NCBI RefSeq assembly: GCF_016863495.1
Contig: NZ_BOOZ01000004.1
Coordinates: 62,001 to 126,000 of the forward strand
Length of the DNA stretch: 64,000 nucleotides
Reading direction: 5' to 3'
From: Micromonospora andamanensis
GTDB taxonomy: Bacteria; Actinomycetota; Actinomycetes; Mycobacteriales; Micromonosporaceae
Part shown: piece by piece, positions 44,811 to 52,999 of the stretch
Layout: each line of letters begins with the position of its first letter
How positions within the stretch are numbered: position 1 is the stretch's first letter
Made by a program: the position numbers and the translations under genes
The notes under the pieces: generated by a model
The model's input: only the letters and a program-made list of their open reading frames with translations
Told to the model about the DNA's origin: nothing
Databases searched by the model: none

Positions 44811-45263
44811 TCAGGCGTAGAAGCGGTACAGGCCGCGGGCCACCACTGCCGGCTTGGTCCCGCCGTCGATCTCGATCGTCTGGTCGACGGCGATCTGGTA
44901 GCCGCCGGCCACCTCGACGACCTCGGCCACGGTCGCGGTCATCCGTACCCGCGAGCCGACAGTGACGGGAGCCGGGAAACGCACCTTGTCGAGGCCGTAG
45001 TTGACCTTCGTGGTGACACCCTTCACGTCGAGCAGCTCGGTCCAGAACGGCACCGCCAGGGAGAGCGTGAGGAAGCCGTGCGCGATGGGCGCACCGAACG
45101 GCCCGTTCTTCGCCCGCTCGGGGTCGACGTGGATCCACTGGTGGTCGTCGGTGGCGTCGGCGAAGAGGTTCACCTGGTCCTGGGTGACCGTCCGGTAGTC
45201 GGTGTAACCGAGGTCGGTGCCGGCAAGGTCGGCGAGCTGTTCGTAGGTGATCGTCGTCGTCAT
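44811..45263 (-). CDS. MaoC-like enoyl-CoA hydratase
   Basis: This 150-residue single hot-dog-fold protein has the hydratase 2 motif FADATDDHQWIHVDPERA, then GPFGAPIAHGFLTLSL. The Asp of the DDHQWIH segment and the His are the usual catalytic pair. It hydrates a 2-enoyl-CoA and fits between acyl activation and oxidation in this operon. It starts with ATG 16 bases after the amidohydrolase stop. The gap to the ligase gene (86 bases) holds no gene. Confidence 0.92.
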   Translation of the reverse strand: MTTTITYEQLADLAGTDLGYTDYRTVTQDQVNLFADATDDHQWIHVDPERAKNGPFGAPIAHGFLTLSLAVPFWTELLDVKGVTTKVNYGLDKVRFPAPVTVGSRVRMTATVAEVVEVAGGYQIAVDQTIEIDGGTKPAVVARGLYRFYA

Positions 45264-45279
45264 GAGCTTCCTCTCGTCG

Positions 45280-46161
45280 TCAGCTGGACAGGCGCAACAG
45301 CCGGACGGCGTTGTCCTTCAGGATGCCGGGGAGTACCTCGGGCTTGAGGTCGGTGCTGCGTACGTCCCGTAGCCACCGGTCGGGGGTGAGCAGCGGGTAG
45401 TCGGTGCCGAGGAGCACCCGGCGCTTGAGCAGCGAGTTCGCGTACCGCACCAGCTCGGCCGGAAAGTACTTCGGGCTCCAGCCGGACAGGTCGATCCAGG
45501 TGTTGGGCTTGTGGGTGGCCACCGACAGCGCCTCGTCCTGCCAGGGGACCGACGGGTGGGCCATGATGATCTGAAGCTCCGGGAACTCGGCCGCGACGGG
45601 ATCGAGCAGCATCGGGTTCGACAGGCCGAGCCGGAAGCCGTAGCCCCCCGGCATCCCGGCACCGATCCCGGTCTGCCCGGTGTGGAACAACGCCGGCACG
45701 CCTGCCTTCTCCAGCAGACCCCACAGCGGCGCGTACTGCTCGTCGCTCGGATCGAAGCCCTGCACCGTGGGATGAAACTTGAAGCCGCGTACGCCCTCGT
45801 CCTCGATCAGCCGGGTGGCGAGGTCGAGCGCCGCCGGCCCGGTGCGCGGGTCGACGGAGCCGAACGGGATCAGCACGTCGGCGTGCTCGGTTGCGGCGCG
45901 GGCGATCTCCACGCTCGACAGCGGCTGGTGCGCCAGTTGGGTGCGGGCGTCCACCGTGAACACCACTGCGGCCATCTGACGTTCCCGGTAGTACTGCGCC
46001 ACCGCCTCGATCGCCGGGCGCGGCCCGTCGGCCTTGAAGTACTTCGACACCGCCGCCACCAGGTCGTCGGGCAGCGAGTTGTGGCCGTGCTCGTCGACCT
46101 CGATGTGCACGTGCATGTCGATGGCGGTGACGACGTCGAGGTCGATGGCGGGTTGGTACAT
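45280..46161 (-). CDS. Amidohydrolase-family (amidohydrolase 2 / ACMSD-like) enzyme
   Basis: This 293-residue metal-dependent TIM-barrel protein begins IDMHVHIEVDEHGHN, with the HxH metal motif at about residues 17-19. It has further metal-site candidates in KFHPTVQGF, LFHTGQTG, IIMAHPSVPW and LLGTDYPLLTPD (Asp). Members of this group are decarboxylases, hydrolases or hydratases of aromatic and ring-cleavage acids. It lies second in the operon, 23 bases after the SDR gene. Ring cleavage or decarboxylation of a cyclic acid is a reasonable guess but is not proved. Confidence 0.88.
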   Translation of the reverse strand: MYQPAIDLDVVTAIDMHVHIEVDEHGHNSLPDDLVAAVSKYFKADGPRPAIEAVAQYYRERQMAAVVFTVDARTQLAHQPLSSVEIARAATEHADVLIPFGSVDPRTGPAALDLATRLIEDEGVRGFKFHPTVQGFDPSDEQYAPLWGLLEKAGVPALFHTGQTGIGAGMPGGYGFRLGLSNPMLLDPVAAEFPELQIIMAHPSVPWQDEALSVATHKPNTWIDLSGWSPKYFPAELVRYANSLLKRRVLLGTDYPLLTPDRWLRDVRSTDLKPEVLPGILKDNAVRLLRLSS

Positions 46162-46184
46162 GATGGGTGCTTTCGTCCGGCGGG

Positions 46185-47111
46185 TCAGGAGGCGGCGGTC
46201 TTGAACTCCTCGGGAAGCTCCGGGAACCGCTCGCCGACGCTCTGCGTCGCCCCGGCGAACGTCGCCGGCCAGGCGTCGAGCAGCGCCTGATACGTCCAGC
46301 CGCCCTCGCGGTGAGCGGTGAGTGCCGCCTCCGGGTGGGTCCAGACCTGGAGCCGGTCGCCGCCGATCCCGATCACCTGCCCGGTGACGCCGCCGGCCGC
46401 GTCAGAGCCGAGGAACGCGATGAGCCCGGCGACGTCGTCCGCCGTGCCGAAGCCGAGATCGTGCCGGAAGAACGCCGGCATCGGCTCGCCCTTCTCGGCC
46501 GCCTGCACGGCGGCGGCGAAGTAGGGGACTGTCGCGGTCATGGCGGTGGCGGCCACCGGCACCACTGTGTTCGCGGTGATGCCGGCGCGCTTGAGCTCCA
46601 GTGCCCAGGTGCGCGTCATACCGACGATGCCCGCCTTGGCGGCGGCGTAGTTGGTCTGACCGAAGTTGCCGCGCTGACCGGTGGGGGAGCCGATGCAGAT
46701 GATGCGCCCGCCCTCGCCGGCCGCCCGCATGTGCTGCACCGCCGCGCGCACAGTGGTGAAGGTGCCGCGCAGGTGCACGTTGATGACGGTGTCGAAGTCC
46801 TCGTCGGTCATCTTCCACAGCACGGTGTCGCGCAGGACACCGGCGTTGGTGACCAGGATGTCGAGTCGACCGAAGGTCTCCACCGCGGTGGCGACCAACT
46901 GTTCGGCGGTCTCGGTCGGGCCGACCGGAGCGACAACCGCGGCGGCCCGGCCGCCGAGCGCCTGGATCGACGCGACGGCGTCGGCTGTGGTCTGCTCGTC
47001 GACATCGTTGATCACCACGGCGGCGCCCTGTCGGGCGAGCTCCTGCGCGTACGCGAGGCCGAGACCGCGTCCGGATCCGGTGACGATGGCGACCTTGCCG
47101 TCCAGGGACAT
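46185..47111 (-). CDS. Short-chain dehydrogenase/reductase
   Basis: This 308-residue NAD(P)-dependent dehydrogenase has the Rossmann motif TGSGRGLGLA (~11-20) and NDVD at the end of beta-2, where Asp suggests NAD use. NAG is in VTNAGVL, and the catalytic site is TNYAAAKAG (YxxxK). It is somewhat longer than the 250-residue norm, with a C-terminal extension (DRLQVWTHPEAALTAHREGG) seen in MFE-2-like and HsdA-like hydroxyacyl-CoA dehydrogenases. It probably oxidises a 3-hydroxyacyl-CoA. It is the first gene of the leftward operon and divergent from the MarR gene. Confidence 0.92.
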   Translation of the reverse strand: MSLDGKVAIVTGSGRGLGLAYAQELARQGAAVVINDVDEQTTADAVASIQALGGRAAAVVAPVGPTETAEQLVATAVETFGRLDILVTNAGVLRDTVLWKMTDEDFDTVINVHLRGTFTTVRAAVQHMRAAGEGGRIICIGSPTGQRGNFGQTNYAAAKAGIVGMTRTWALELKRAGITANTVVPVAATAMTATVPYFAAAVQAAEKGEPMPAFFRHDLGFGTADDVAGLIAFLGSDAAGGVTGQVIGIGGDRLQVWTHPEAALTAHREGGWTYQALLDAWPATFAGATQSVGERFPELPEEFKTAAS

Positions 47112-47150
47112 GGAGAACTCCTTCGTGTCCACCCGATCTGAGCATGGACC

Positions 47151-47165
47151 ATTGAAAATGTCAAT
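47151..47165. promoter_or_regulatory. Candidate MarR operator in the divergent promoter
   Basis: ATTGA and TCAAT flank AAATG in the 82-base spacer between the SDR and MarR genes. The surrounding CCATTG and CATTGG add weak outer symmetry. The position fits control of both directions. Confidence 0.55.
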
Positions 47166-47193
47166 CATTGGTGAAACTTGCTACCATCGCGCC

Positions 47194-47655
47194 ATGGCCT
47201 CTAAGACCCGGCTGCCGGGGCGGGACGCCCTGCGGGACAGCGTGCTCGGCGGTGACCTGGTCTTTCTGCTGGCCCGCGCCAACGCGCTCACGCTCGCGGC
47301 GGCAAACGCCGCCCTGGCCGAGCACGGGCTCAAGGCGCGGTCCTACTCCGTGCTGGCGCTGGCCGCCGACGGTGCCCGACCCACGCAGCGCGAGCTTGCC
47401 GAGTTTCTCCGACTCGACCCGAGCCAGGTCGTCGCGCTCGTCGACGGCCTCGAACAGCGTCAGTTGGTGGAGCGCCGCACCGACCCCGCCGACCGGCGGG
47501 CCAACGTCCTCGTCGCGACCGACGCCGGTCGGGACCTCTTCGCCCGCGCCCAGCAGGCCGCCCGCGCCGTGGAGCGGGGCCTGCTGGCTCCGGTGACCCC
47601 CGAGGAGCACGAGCGGCTGGCCGGTCTGCTGCGGTTGCTCGCGTTTCCCGACTGA
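47194..47655 (+). CDS. MarR-family transcriptional regulator
   Basis: This 153-residue winged-helix protein has the DNA-reading helix PTQRELAEFLRLDPSQVVALVDGLEQRQLVER and wing RRTDPADRRANVLVATDAG. It is divergently transcribed from the SDR operon with one palindrome between, the classic layout of a local MarR repressor responding to an aromatic or CoA-linked ligand. It is followed by a bidirectional terminator. Confidence 0.93.
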   Translation: MASKTRLPGRDALRDSVLGGDLVFLLARANALTLAAANAALAEHGLKARSYSVLALAADGARPTQRELAEFLRLDPSQVVALVDGLEQRQLVERRTDPADRRANVLVATDAGRDLFARAQQAARAVERGLLAPVTPEEHERLAGLLRLLAFPD

Positions 47656-47659
47656 GCGT

Positions 47660-47696
47660 GGTCGGGGAGGCTCGCCCGTGGCGAGCCTCCCCGACC
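47660..47696. terminator. Convergent terminator
   Basis: A perfect 17-bp stem with loop CGT (47660-47676 with 47680-47696) lies between the MarR gene and the end of the leftward secreted hydrolase gene, and can serve both. Confidence 0.9.
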
Positions 47697-47709
47697 TGGC
47701 GCTGGGGCG

Positions 47710-49860
47710 TCAGAAGCGGATCCAGGTGCCGGCGAGCCGGCGCTGGCCGACGCCCGGCTTCGACCAGTCACAGACGCCGCCGGGGAAGACCGCTCGCAAC
47801 CGCTGCCACTGCTCGGCGGTGAAGTCCACCCCGTAGAGCGACTTCCGCAGCGGCTGGAGCTGGCACTTGAGCACCGCCGAGGTGGTGGGCCCGCCCGCCA
47901 CCACCCGGGGGTTGCGGTGGTACGGGTAGAGCTGGTTGCACCGGGCGCCCGGATCGAGGGTCAGCCGCTCCACGATCCGCTCACCGTCGGGCCTGACGCA
48001 GCTGTCGGCCAGGCCGCGCGGTCGCGACAGTCGGGTGAGCGCGACGGCGTCGAGGTGCGGACGGGCCGCCGCGAGCCTGCCGCGCGCGGTCAGCCAGGCG
48101 TCCATGTCGGTGAGCGCCTGCTCCTGGATCGCCGCGCTGCCCGCGCCCGGCGGGCCGGTCACGCTCACATGGTTGTCGGCGTTGCCGTTGGCCCGTACCA
48201 GCCGCTCCCGCATCGTCCAGGAACGGAACCGGTCGTGGAAGTCGCCTGTCGGATCGGTGTACCCACGGGTCTCGATGATCGGGGTCCAGCGCAGCCCGCC
48301 GTCGAACTGGTTGACCCGGCCCGTCGCGTACGCCGTGCTGAGCGCCGCGACGTTCGCCGAGGTGCGCTGCGGGGTGCGGTTGCCCTCCACGTCCAGGCCG
48401 CCGATGCCCTCGTTGAGCCGGACGAACTGCTCCGGGCTGAGCACGCCCGCCTTGAGCGTCGCCAGACCGTACTGCACGCCGACGGTGTCCGGGATGATCG
48501 GCCGGCCGGCACCTGTCCGCTTGTCGACGCCGTACACGTTGGAGACGAAGTCCGCCATGGCGCAGCGGATGCCCTCCGGGTTGGTGTCCGGGTGGTAGCG
48601 CCGGTCGGCGGGGATGTGGGCGGGGCAGGCGGTCGGCCAGTCCACACTGTCGAAGAACTGGTAACCGAAGCAGGTGTTCGGGCTGCCGAAGCCGCTGACG
48701 GCGCTCTGCTGGGCGGCCGACAGGCCGGCGGCGGTGGCCGCCTGGGAGATGAACCGGCACTCGTGACCGGAGATGGTGGTGGAGCGCTCGTCCGGGTAGC
48801 CGATGCTGCCGATGACGCCGTCCAGGATGCCCGGATAGGCGTTGGAGATCAGCAACTGCTGCATGGTGCCGGCCGATCCGCCCCAACCCATGGTGAAGGC
48901 CGGTACGCCGAGCGTCTCGATGAAGTGTTCCTTGACCATCATGGCCGTCTCGGCGGACGTGACGTCGTTGCAGTTGTGCGCGTACACGTTGAATGTCGCG
49001 CTGGCCACCGCGTACCCGCGCCGCAGCAGCGTGTCGTCGACGACGCCACCGGTGCTTGTGGCCTGGGTGTGGCCGATGCCGCAGGCGCCGCCGAAGGTGT
49101 ACACCAGCCGTTCGTTCCAGCCATGGGTGCTCGTCCACGGGCTCGGGGCCGGGGTGCCCGGCTGGTGCAGCATGGCGATCTCGTACACCGCCCGGTTGAT
49201 GGTGCCGCGCTCGATCCGCACCACGTACGGGACCGTCCGGCCGGCAGTGGTGGTGGTGCTCGCCACGTCCGCCGGTAGCGGACCGTCGGGCAGGTCGACG
49301 AAGCTGCCGGCGGTGCTGCGGTACCGGTAGCTGACCTGGGGCTCGGCCACGTGGCAGTTCTCGTCGACCGGGCCCAGGTGCCACGGGCTGCCCGAGGCGG
49401 TGCAAAAGAGTGGGATGTGCGGCCCGGAGAAGACCGGCCCGGCGGCCGGATGGTTGACGAGCGTCAGCGTGGCACCCGGCCGGCCCCAGCCCGGCCCGTA
49501 CGTGCGGACCTCGATCCGGTTGCGGCCCAGCTTCAACCGGTCCACCAGGCCGAGCAGGGTCCGCTTGTCGCCGGCCGGGCGGAAACGGTCTGTCACGTCA
49601 CGGCCCTCGAGGCGGACCTTCACCTGACGGGGCGCGACGGTGCGCGGCACGGTGACCCGAATCAGGGCGTCGCCGCCGCTGACCATGTCCGCGCGGCCGG
49701 AGACGACAGCCACGTCGAAGCCACTGTGGCGGCCCTTGCCGGCCACGGTGGCGGCGCCGGCCGGTGCGGAGCTGCCGACAAGTGCGGTGGCGACGAGCGC
49801 GGTCAACGCCACCCGGAGGGGTCGGTGCCGGGCGCTCCTCCGAGATCGGTGGGTGGGCAT
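47710..49860 (-). CDS. Large secreted alpha/beta-hydrolase-like protein (probable DUF6351 family)
   Basis: This 716-residue secreted protein has a signal peptide (~1-38) and an N-terminal Ig-like beta domain (~45-140: VVSGRADMVSGGDALIRVTV, then RNRIEVRTYGPG). A large alpha/beta-hydrolase-like region follows, with RLVYTFGGACGIGH (oxyanion region) and the nucleophile-elbow sequence GWGGSAG with Ser329. Numerous cysteines suggest disulfides. I assign it to the DUF6351 group, related to tannase-like and oligomer hydrolases, from memory and with moderate certainty. ATG 49860 is preceded by AAAGGGG. Esterase action on a polyester or plant ester is inferred. Confidence 0.78.
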   Translation of the reverse strand: MPTHRSRRSARHRPLRVALTALVATALVGSSAPAGAATVAGKGRHSGFDVAVVSGRADMVSGGDALIRVTVPRTVAPRQVKVRLEGRDVTDRFRPAGDKRTLLGLVDRLKLGRNRIEVRTYGPGWGRPGATLTLVNHPAAGPVFSGPHIPLFCTASGSPWHLGPVDENCHVAEPQVSYRYRSTAGSFVDLPDGPLPADVASTTTTAGRTVPYVVRIERGTINRAVYEIAMLHQPGTPAPSPWTSTHGWNERLVYTFGGACGIGHTQATSTGGVVDDTLLRRGYAVASATFNVYAHNCNDVTSAETAMMVKEHFIETLGVPAFTMGWGGSAGTMQQLLISNAYPGILDGVIGSIGYPDERSTTISGHECRFISQAATAAGLSAAQQSAVSGFGSPNTCFGYQFFDSVDWPTACPAHIPADRRYHPDTNPEGIRCAMADFVSNVYGVDKRTGAGRPIIPDTVGVQYGLATLKAGVLSPEQFVRLNEGIGGLDVEGNRTPQRTSANVAALSTAYATGRVNQFDGGLRWTPIIETRGYTDPTGDFHDRFRSWTMRERLVRANGNADNHVSVTGPPGAGSAAIQEQALTDMDAWLTARGRLAAARPHLDAVALTRLSRPRGLADSCVRPDGERIVERLTLDPGARCNQLYPYHRNPRVVAGGPTTSAVLKCQLQPLRKSLYGVDFTAEQWQRLRAVFPGGVCDWSKPGVGQRRLAGTWIRF

Positions 49861-50017
49861 GGCAGGACCCCTTTCAGCCGGGGACGGGCGGCTGGGCCTC
49901 CGGAGCCGAAGGCACGGGGAAAACGTAATGCGAAAACTGATCGGCAGCCAATGGAAGTGCAATGCATCAATGCCGTAAGGTCGCCCCGGCCGGGCTCGGC
50001 ACGGATGTACGGTGCGG

Positions 50018-50902
50018 TCAGACCGGTTCGAGCCGCTGGACGAGGTCCTCGAAGCGCTTCTGGGCCAGCGGAGCCAGCGCCTCGGAGATGCTCAGGAACA
50101 TCGCCCGTGCCTCGGCACGCGGGAACGACCGGGGCAGGAACTCGGCAGGTAGGTCAGGGTCGGCGCCGACAAGTGCCCGCCAGTCGCTGACCAGCCGGGT
50201 ACGCGCGACGAGCGCCTCCGCCGGCAGCACCCCGCCGGCCGTGGCGCGACCGGCCAGCTCGCGGTAGCGGTGCAGGAAGTCCCGGTAGCCGGCGGCCACC
50301 TCGTCGATCCGCCAGGCGGCCTCCAGCCGCGCCCGGCCGGCCGGCAGCAACTCCAGCTCGGTGGACCGTAGGATCACCGCGTCGGTGACCCCGAGTTCGC
50401 TGAGCTGCTCGCGTGCCTCGTGGCGCCTGTCGTGCGGCGTCACCCAGGTCGCGTCGTACAGTGGCCAGAACGTCAACCAGCGCAACCGGGCCCGGATCAG
50501 GCGACGCTGGTTCGCGTCCTCCATCGGCACCGTGAACGCGATGAGCGTCCAACTGCCGTCCCAGGCGCTCTCGTCGGTGGTGGCGAAGATGCGCCGCGCA
50601 CCGCGCTGGAGGATGTGCCAGGCCGGCTCGGTCAACCGGTAGCTGGTCCGCCGGCCCTCCTTGGTCCGCTGGAGCATGCCCCGCTGGGTCAGCCGGGCGA
50701 GCGTGGCGCGGGCGTTCGCGGGCGCGATGCCGAACTCCGCGAGGACGGCCACCAGACCCCCGGACGGCAGTGGTGAACGACCGGCGTGCCAGTGGTCCCC
50801 GAGCAGGGTCACCAGCAGACGCTGGGCCCGGGCCCGCCCGACCGCCGCCCGCTCCGACGACGACCCCGGCGGCAACCGCTCGCCCAGCCCGTCGCTCACC
50901 AC
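50018..50902 (-). CDS. PaaX-family transcriptional regulator (second copy)
   Basis: This ~294-residue PaaX-type protein has a winged-helix N-terminus (RAQRLLVTLLGDHW, then LAEFGIAPANARATLARLTQRGMLQRTKEGRRTSYRLT), the central domain WTLIAFTVPMEDANQRRLIRARLRW and a helical C-terminus. It starts at GTG 50902 or GTG 50899 in a run of GTG codons. It is transcribed in the same direction as, and 97 bases after, the IclR gene, so it may be read from the oxygenase operon. It is clearly paralogous to the gene at 42261. Confidence 0.88.
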   Translation of the reverse strand: MVSDGLGERLPPGSSSERAAVGRARAQRLLVTLLGDHWHAGRSPLPSGGLVAVLAEFGIAPANARATLARLTQRGMLQRTKEGRRTSYRLTEPAWHILQRGARRIFATTDESAWDGSWTLIAFTVPMEDANQRRLIRARLRWLTFWPLYDATWVTPHDRRHEAREQLSELGVTDAVILRSTELELLPAGRARLEAAWRIDEVAAGYRDFLHRYRELAGRATAGGVLPAEALVARTRLVSDWRALVGADPDLPAEFLPRSFPRAEARAMFLSISEALAPLAQKRFEDLVQRLEPV

Positions 50903-50999
50903 GACGACGCCCCGGTGGCGATTCCGTCGGTTCGGGGCTGGCCAGAGCGCATCAACACCCGGACACGTTACTGCGCCGGGTGACGAGGCGGTACCGGCC

Positions 51000-51773
51000 T
51001 CAGCCGGGGGACCGCCGAGATCCGTACGACGTGCCGAGCGACCGGGAGATCGTCCGTCCGGCCGCCTGGACCAGCGGTGCCAGCGCCACCGGGTCCGCCC
51101 GGTGCTGGGCGACCACGAGTGAGATCGCGGCGACCACCGCGCCCTCGGGTCCGCAGATCGGCGCGGCGACCGAGAGGGCGTCCATGGTGACCTGCCTGTC
51201 GCTCACCGCGTACCCGGTGCGGCGTACCTCGGCCAGCGTTCTGCGCAGCCGCCCGGGGTCGGTGACGGTCAGCGGGGTGTACCGCTCCAACGGCGCGGCA
51301 AGCACCTGCTCATGCACCTCGGCCGGCGCGTACGCGAGCAGCACCAGCCCGACGCCGGTTGCGTGCAACGCGAAGCGGCCACCGACCCGGGTGAGCACCG
51401 GCACCGCATGCCGCCCGGCGATCCGTTCGATGAAGACGAGTTCGGCGTCCTGCCGGACCGCGAGCTGGACGTTCTCGTGGGTCACCTCGTACAGGTCCTC
51501 CATCGTCGGCAGCGCCAGTTCGCGCAGCCCGAGCCCCCGGGGGGCGAGCGAACCGACCTCCCACAGCCGCAACCCGATCCGGTACCGCCCGTCGTCACCC
51601 CGCTCCAACGCGCCCCAGGCGACCAGCTCGGCGACCCGCCGCGAGGCGGTGGGCAACGGCAGTTCGGCTCGCCGGGCCAGCTCGCTGAGGGTCAGCGCCG
51701 GGCTGGCCGGGGTGAACGCGTCGAGCAGGGCCAGCACCTTGCTGGTGACCGACCGTCCTGGTTGCGCGTCCAC
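51000..51773 (-). CDS. IclR-family transcriptional regulator
   Basis: This 257-residue protein has an N-terminal winged helix (TSKVLALLDAF, then LTLSELARRAELPLPTASRRVAELVAWGALERGDDGRYRIGLRLWEVG, ~10-70) and a C-terminal IclR ligand domain with the typical RYTPLTVTDPGRLRRTLAEVRRTGYA. It is the last member of the Rieske oxygenase operon, 30 bases behind the reductase gene. IclR proteins near oxygenases commonly respond to aromatic acids. A 15-bp palindrome at the operon promoter is the obvious site for it. Confidence 0.92.
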   Translation of the reverse strand: MDAQPGRSVTSKVLALLDAFTPASPALTLSELARRAELPLPTASRRVAELVAWGALERGDDGRYRIGLRLWEVGSLAPRGLGLRELALPTMEDLYEVTHENVQLAVRQDAELVFIERIAGRHAVPVLTRVGGRFALHATGVGLVLLAYAPAEVHEQVLAAPLERYTPLTVTDPGRLRRTLAEVRRTGYAVSDRQVTMDALSVAAPICGPEGAVVAAISLVVAQHRADPVALAPLVQAAGRTISRSLGTSYGSRRSPG

Positions 51774-51803
51774 CCCGCCATCATGCCGACCCCGGCCGGC
51801 CGG

Positions 51804-52757
51804 TCACAGCTCCAGCGTCAGTCGGGGCGTCACCGCGCGCGAAACGCAGATCATCATGGTGTCGCCGACGGCCCGCTCCGCCTCGGTGAGCAGGCTGTCC
51901 CGGTGCTCCGGCACACCGTCGAGCACCGGGGTCTCGCAGGTGCCGCAGGTGCCTTCCCGGCACGAGGAGAGCACCTGCACGCCAGCCGCCTCCACCGCCG
52001 CCAGGATCGACGTGCCCGGCGGTACGGTGAGCGTCCGGCCGCTGAGGGTGAGTTCCACCTCGACGGCGCTGTCGACGCCGTCGGCGGTGGCCAGCGGAGT
52101 GAAGCGTTCGACGTGCAGGGCCCCGGCGGGCCACGTCCGGCAGCGTTGCTCCACCGCGGCGATCAACGACTCCGGCCCGCAGCAGTAGACCAGCCCGTCC
52201 GTCGGCTGTCCCAGCAGCTCGTCCAGGTCGAGCAGGCCGGTCTCGTCCTGCGGGTACAGGCTCACCCGGTCGCCGTACTTCTCCCGCAGGGCGTCGGCGA
52301 AGGCCATGGTGGCGCGGCTACGCCCGCCGTACACCAGTCGCCAGTCGGCTCCGGCGGCGTCGGCGGCGGCGACCATCGGCCTGATCGGCGTGATACCGAT
52401 ACCACCGGCGACGAACAGGTAACGCGACGCCGCCACCAGCGGGAAGTTGTTCCGTGGTCCACGCACCCGGACTGTCGCGCCAGGGGTGAGCCGCTCGTGC
52501 GCCTGCCGCGAGCCACCGCGCCCCTCCGGCTCCAGCTGCACCGCGACCCGCAGGGTGGCCCGGTCTGCCGGGTCACCGCAGAGCGAGTACTGGCGTACCA
52601 ACCCTGGCCCGAGTTCCAGGTCGAGGTGCGCGCCGGGGGACCAGGCGGGCAGGTCGCCGCCGCCGGGGCGGCACAGGCCCAGGACGGCGACACCCGTCGC
52701 CGCCCAGTCCCGGTCGGCCACCACCAGCTCCGCGCCGTCCAGGTCGTCGGCGGTCAC
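51804..52757 (-). CDS. Oxygenase reductase (FNR-type with C-terminal [2Fe-2S] ferredoxin)
   Basis: This 317-residue electron-transfer protein of the phthalate/vanillate dioxygenase reductase class has a flavin-binding barrel (RQYSLCGDP motif, ~50-58). An NAD domain (GGIGITPIRPM; GPESLIAAVEQ) and a plant-type ferredoxin domain (~235-317) follow, with cluster ligands in CREGTCGTCETP and a later MICVSRA Cys. It passes electrons from NAD(P)H to the Rieske oxygenase. GTG 52757 overlaps the stop of the small gene by four bases. Confidence 0.93.
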   Translation of the reverse strand: MTADDLDGAELVVADRDWAATGVAVLGLCRPGGGDLPAWSPGAHLDLELGPGLVRQYSLCGDPADRATLRVAVQLEPEGRGGSRQAHERLTPGATVRVRGPRNNFPLVAASRYLFVAGGIGITPIRPMVAAADAAGADWRLVYGGRSRATMAFADALREKYGDRVSLYPQDETGLLDLDELLGQPTDGLVYCCGPESLIAAVEQRCRTWPAGALHVERFTPLATADGVDSAVEVELTLSGRTLTVPPGTSILAAVEAAGVQVLSSCREGTCGTCETPVLDGVPEHRDSLLTEAERAVGDTMMICVSRAVTPRLTLEL

Positions 52758-52999
52758 GCCGGCACCACCGACCGGGCGGGCGACACCGGCGTCCCGGCGG
52801 CGGCGTGCGGTGCGGGCGGGACCACCTCCGGCGACTGATGACCGTACGGATGGGCGAGCAGCCACTCCCACAACTCGACAGGCTCCTCGGCGACGCGCTC
52901 GGCACCGCAGTGACAGATTCCGCGCAGCGTGTCGGTACCCGGCATCCAGTGGATCCGGTAGATCCGGTCGCCGGTGAGCATGTGGGCCGGCTCGGTCAT
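52754..52999 (-). CDS. Small CxC protein inside the Rieske operon
   Basis: This 81-residue soluble protein is not assigned to a family. It begins MTEPAHMLTGDRIYRIHWMP and has GICHCGAERV (Cys29, His30 and Cys31) and LWEWLLAHPYGHQ with two further His residues, then a Pro/Ala-rich tail. The Cys/His pattern could bind a metal. It overlaps the oxygenase stop (ATGA) and the reductase start (GTGA) by four bases each, so all three proteins should be made in step. That suggests an accessory role in cluster assembly or a substrate or electron-transfer subunit. Both overlaps and the composition support a real gene. Confidence 0.82.
   Translation of the reverse strand: MTEPAHMLTGDRIYRIHWMPGTDTLRGICHCGAERVAEEPVELWEWLLAHPYGHQSPEVVPPAPHAAAGTPVSPARSVVPA

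Noticed and set aside
49920..49975. AAGTGCAATGCATCAATG as a further copy of the 27589 operator
   Set aside because: It shares TGCAAT and TGCAT words but has no matching two-arm symmetry or spacing.
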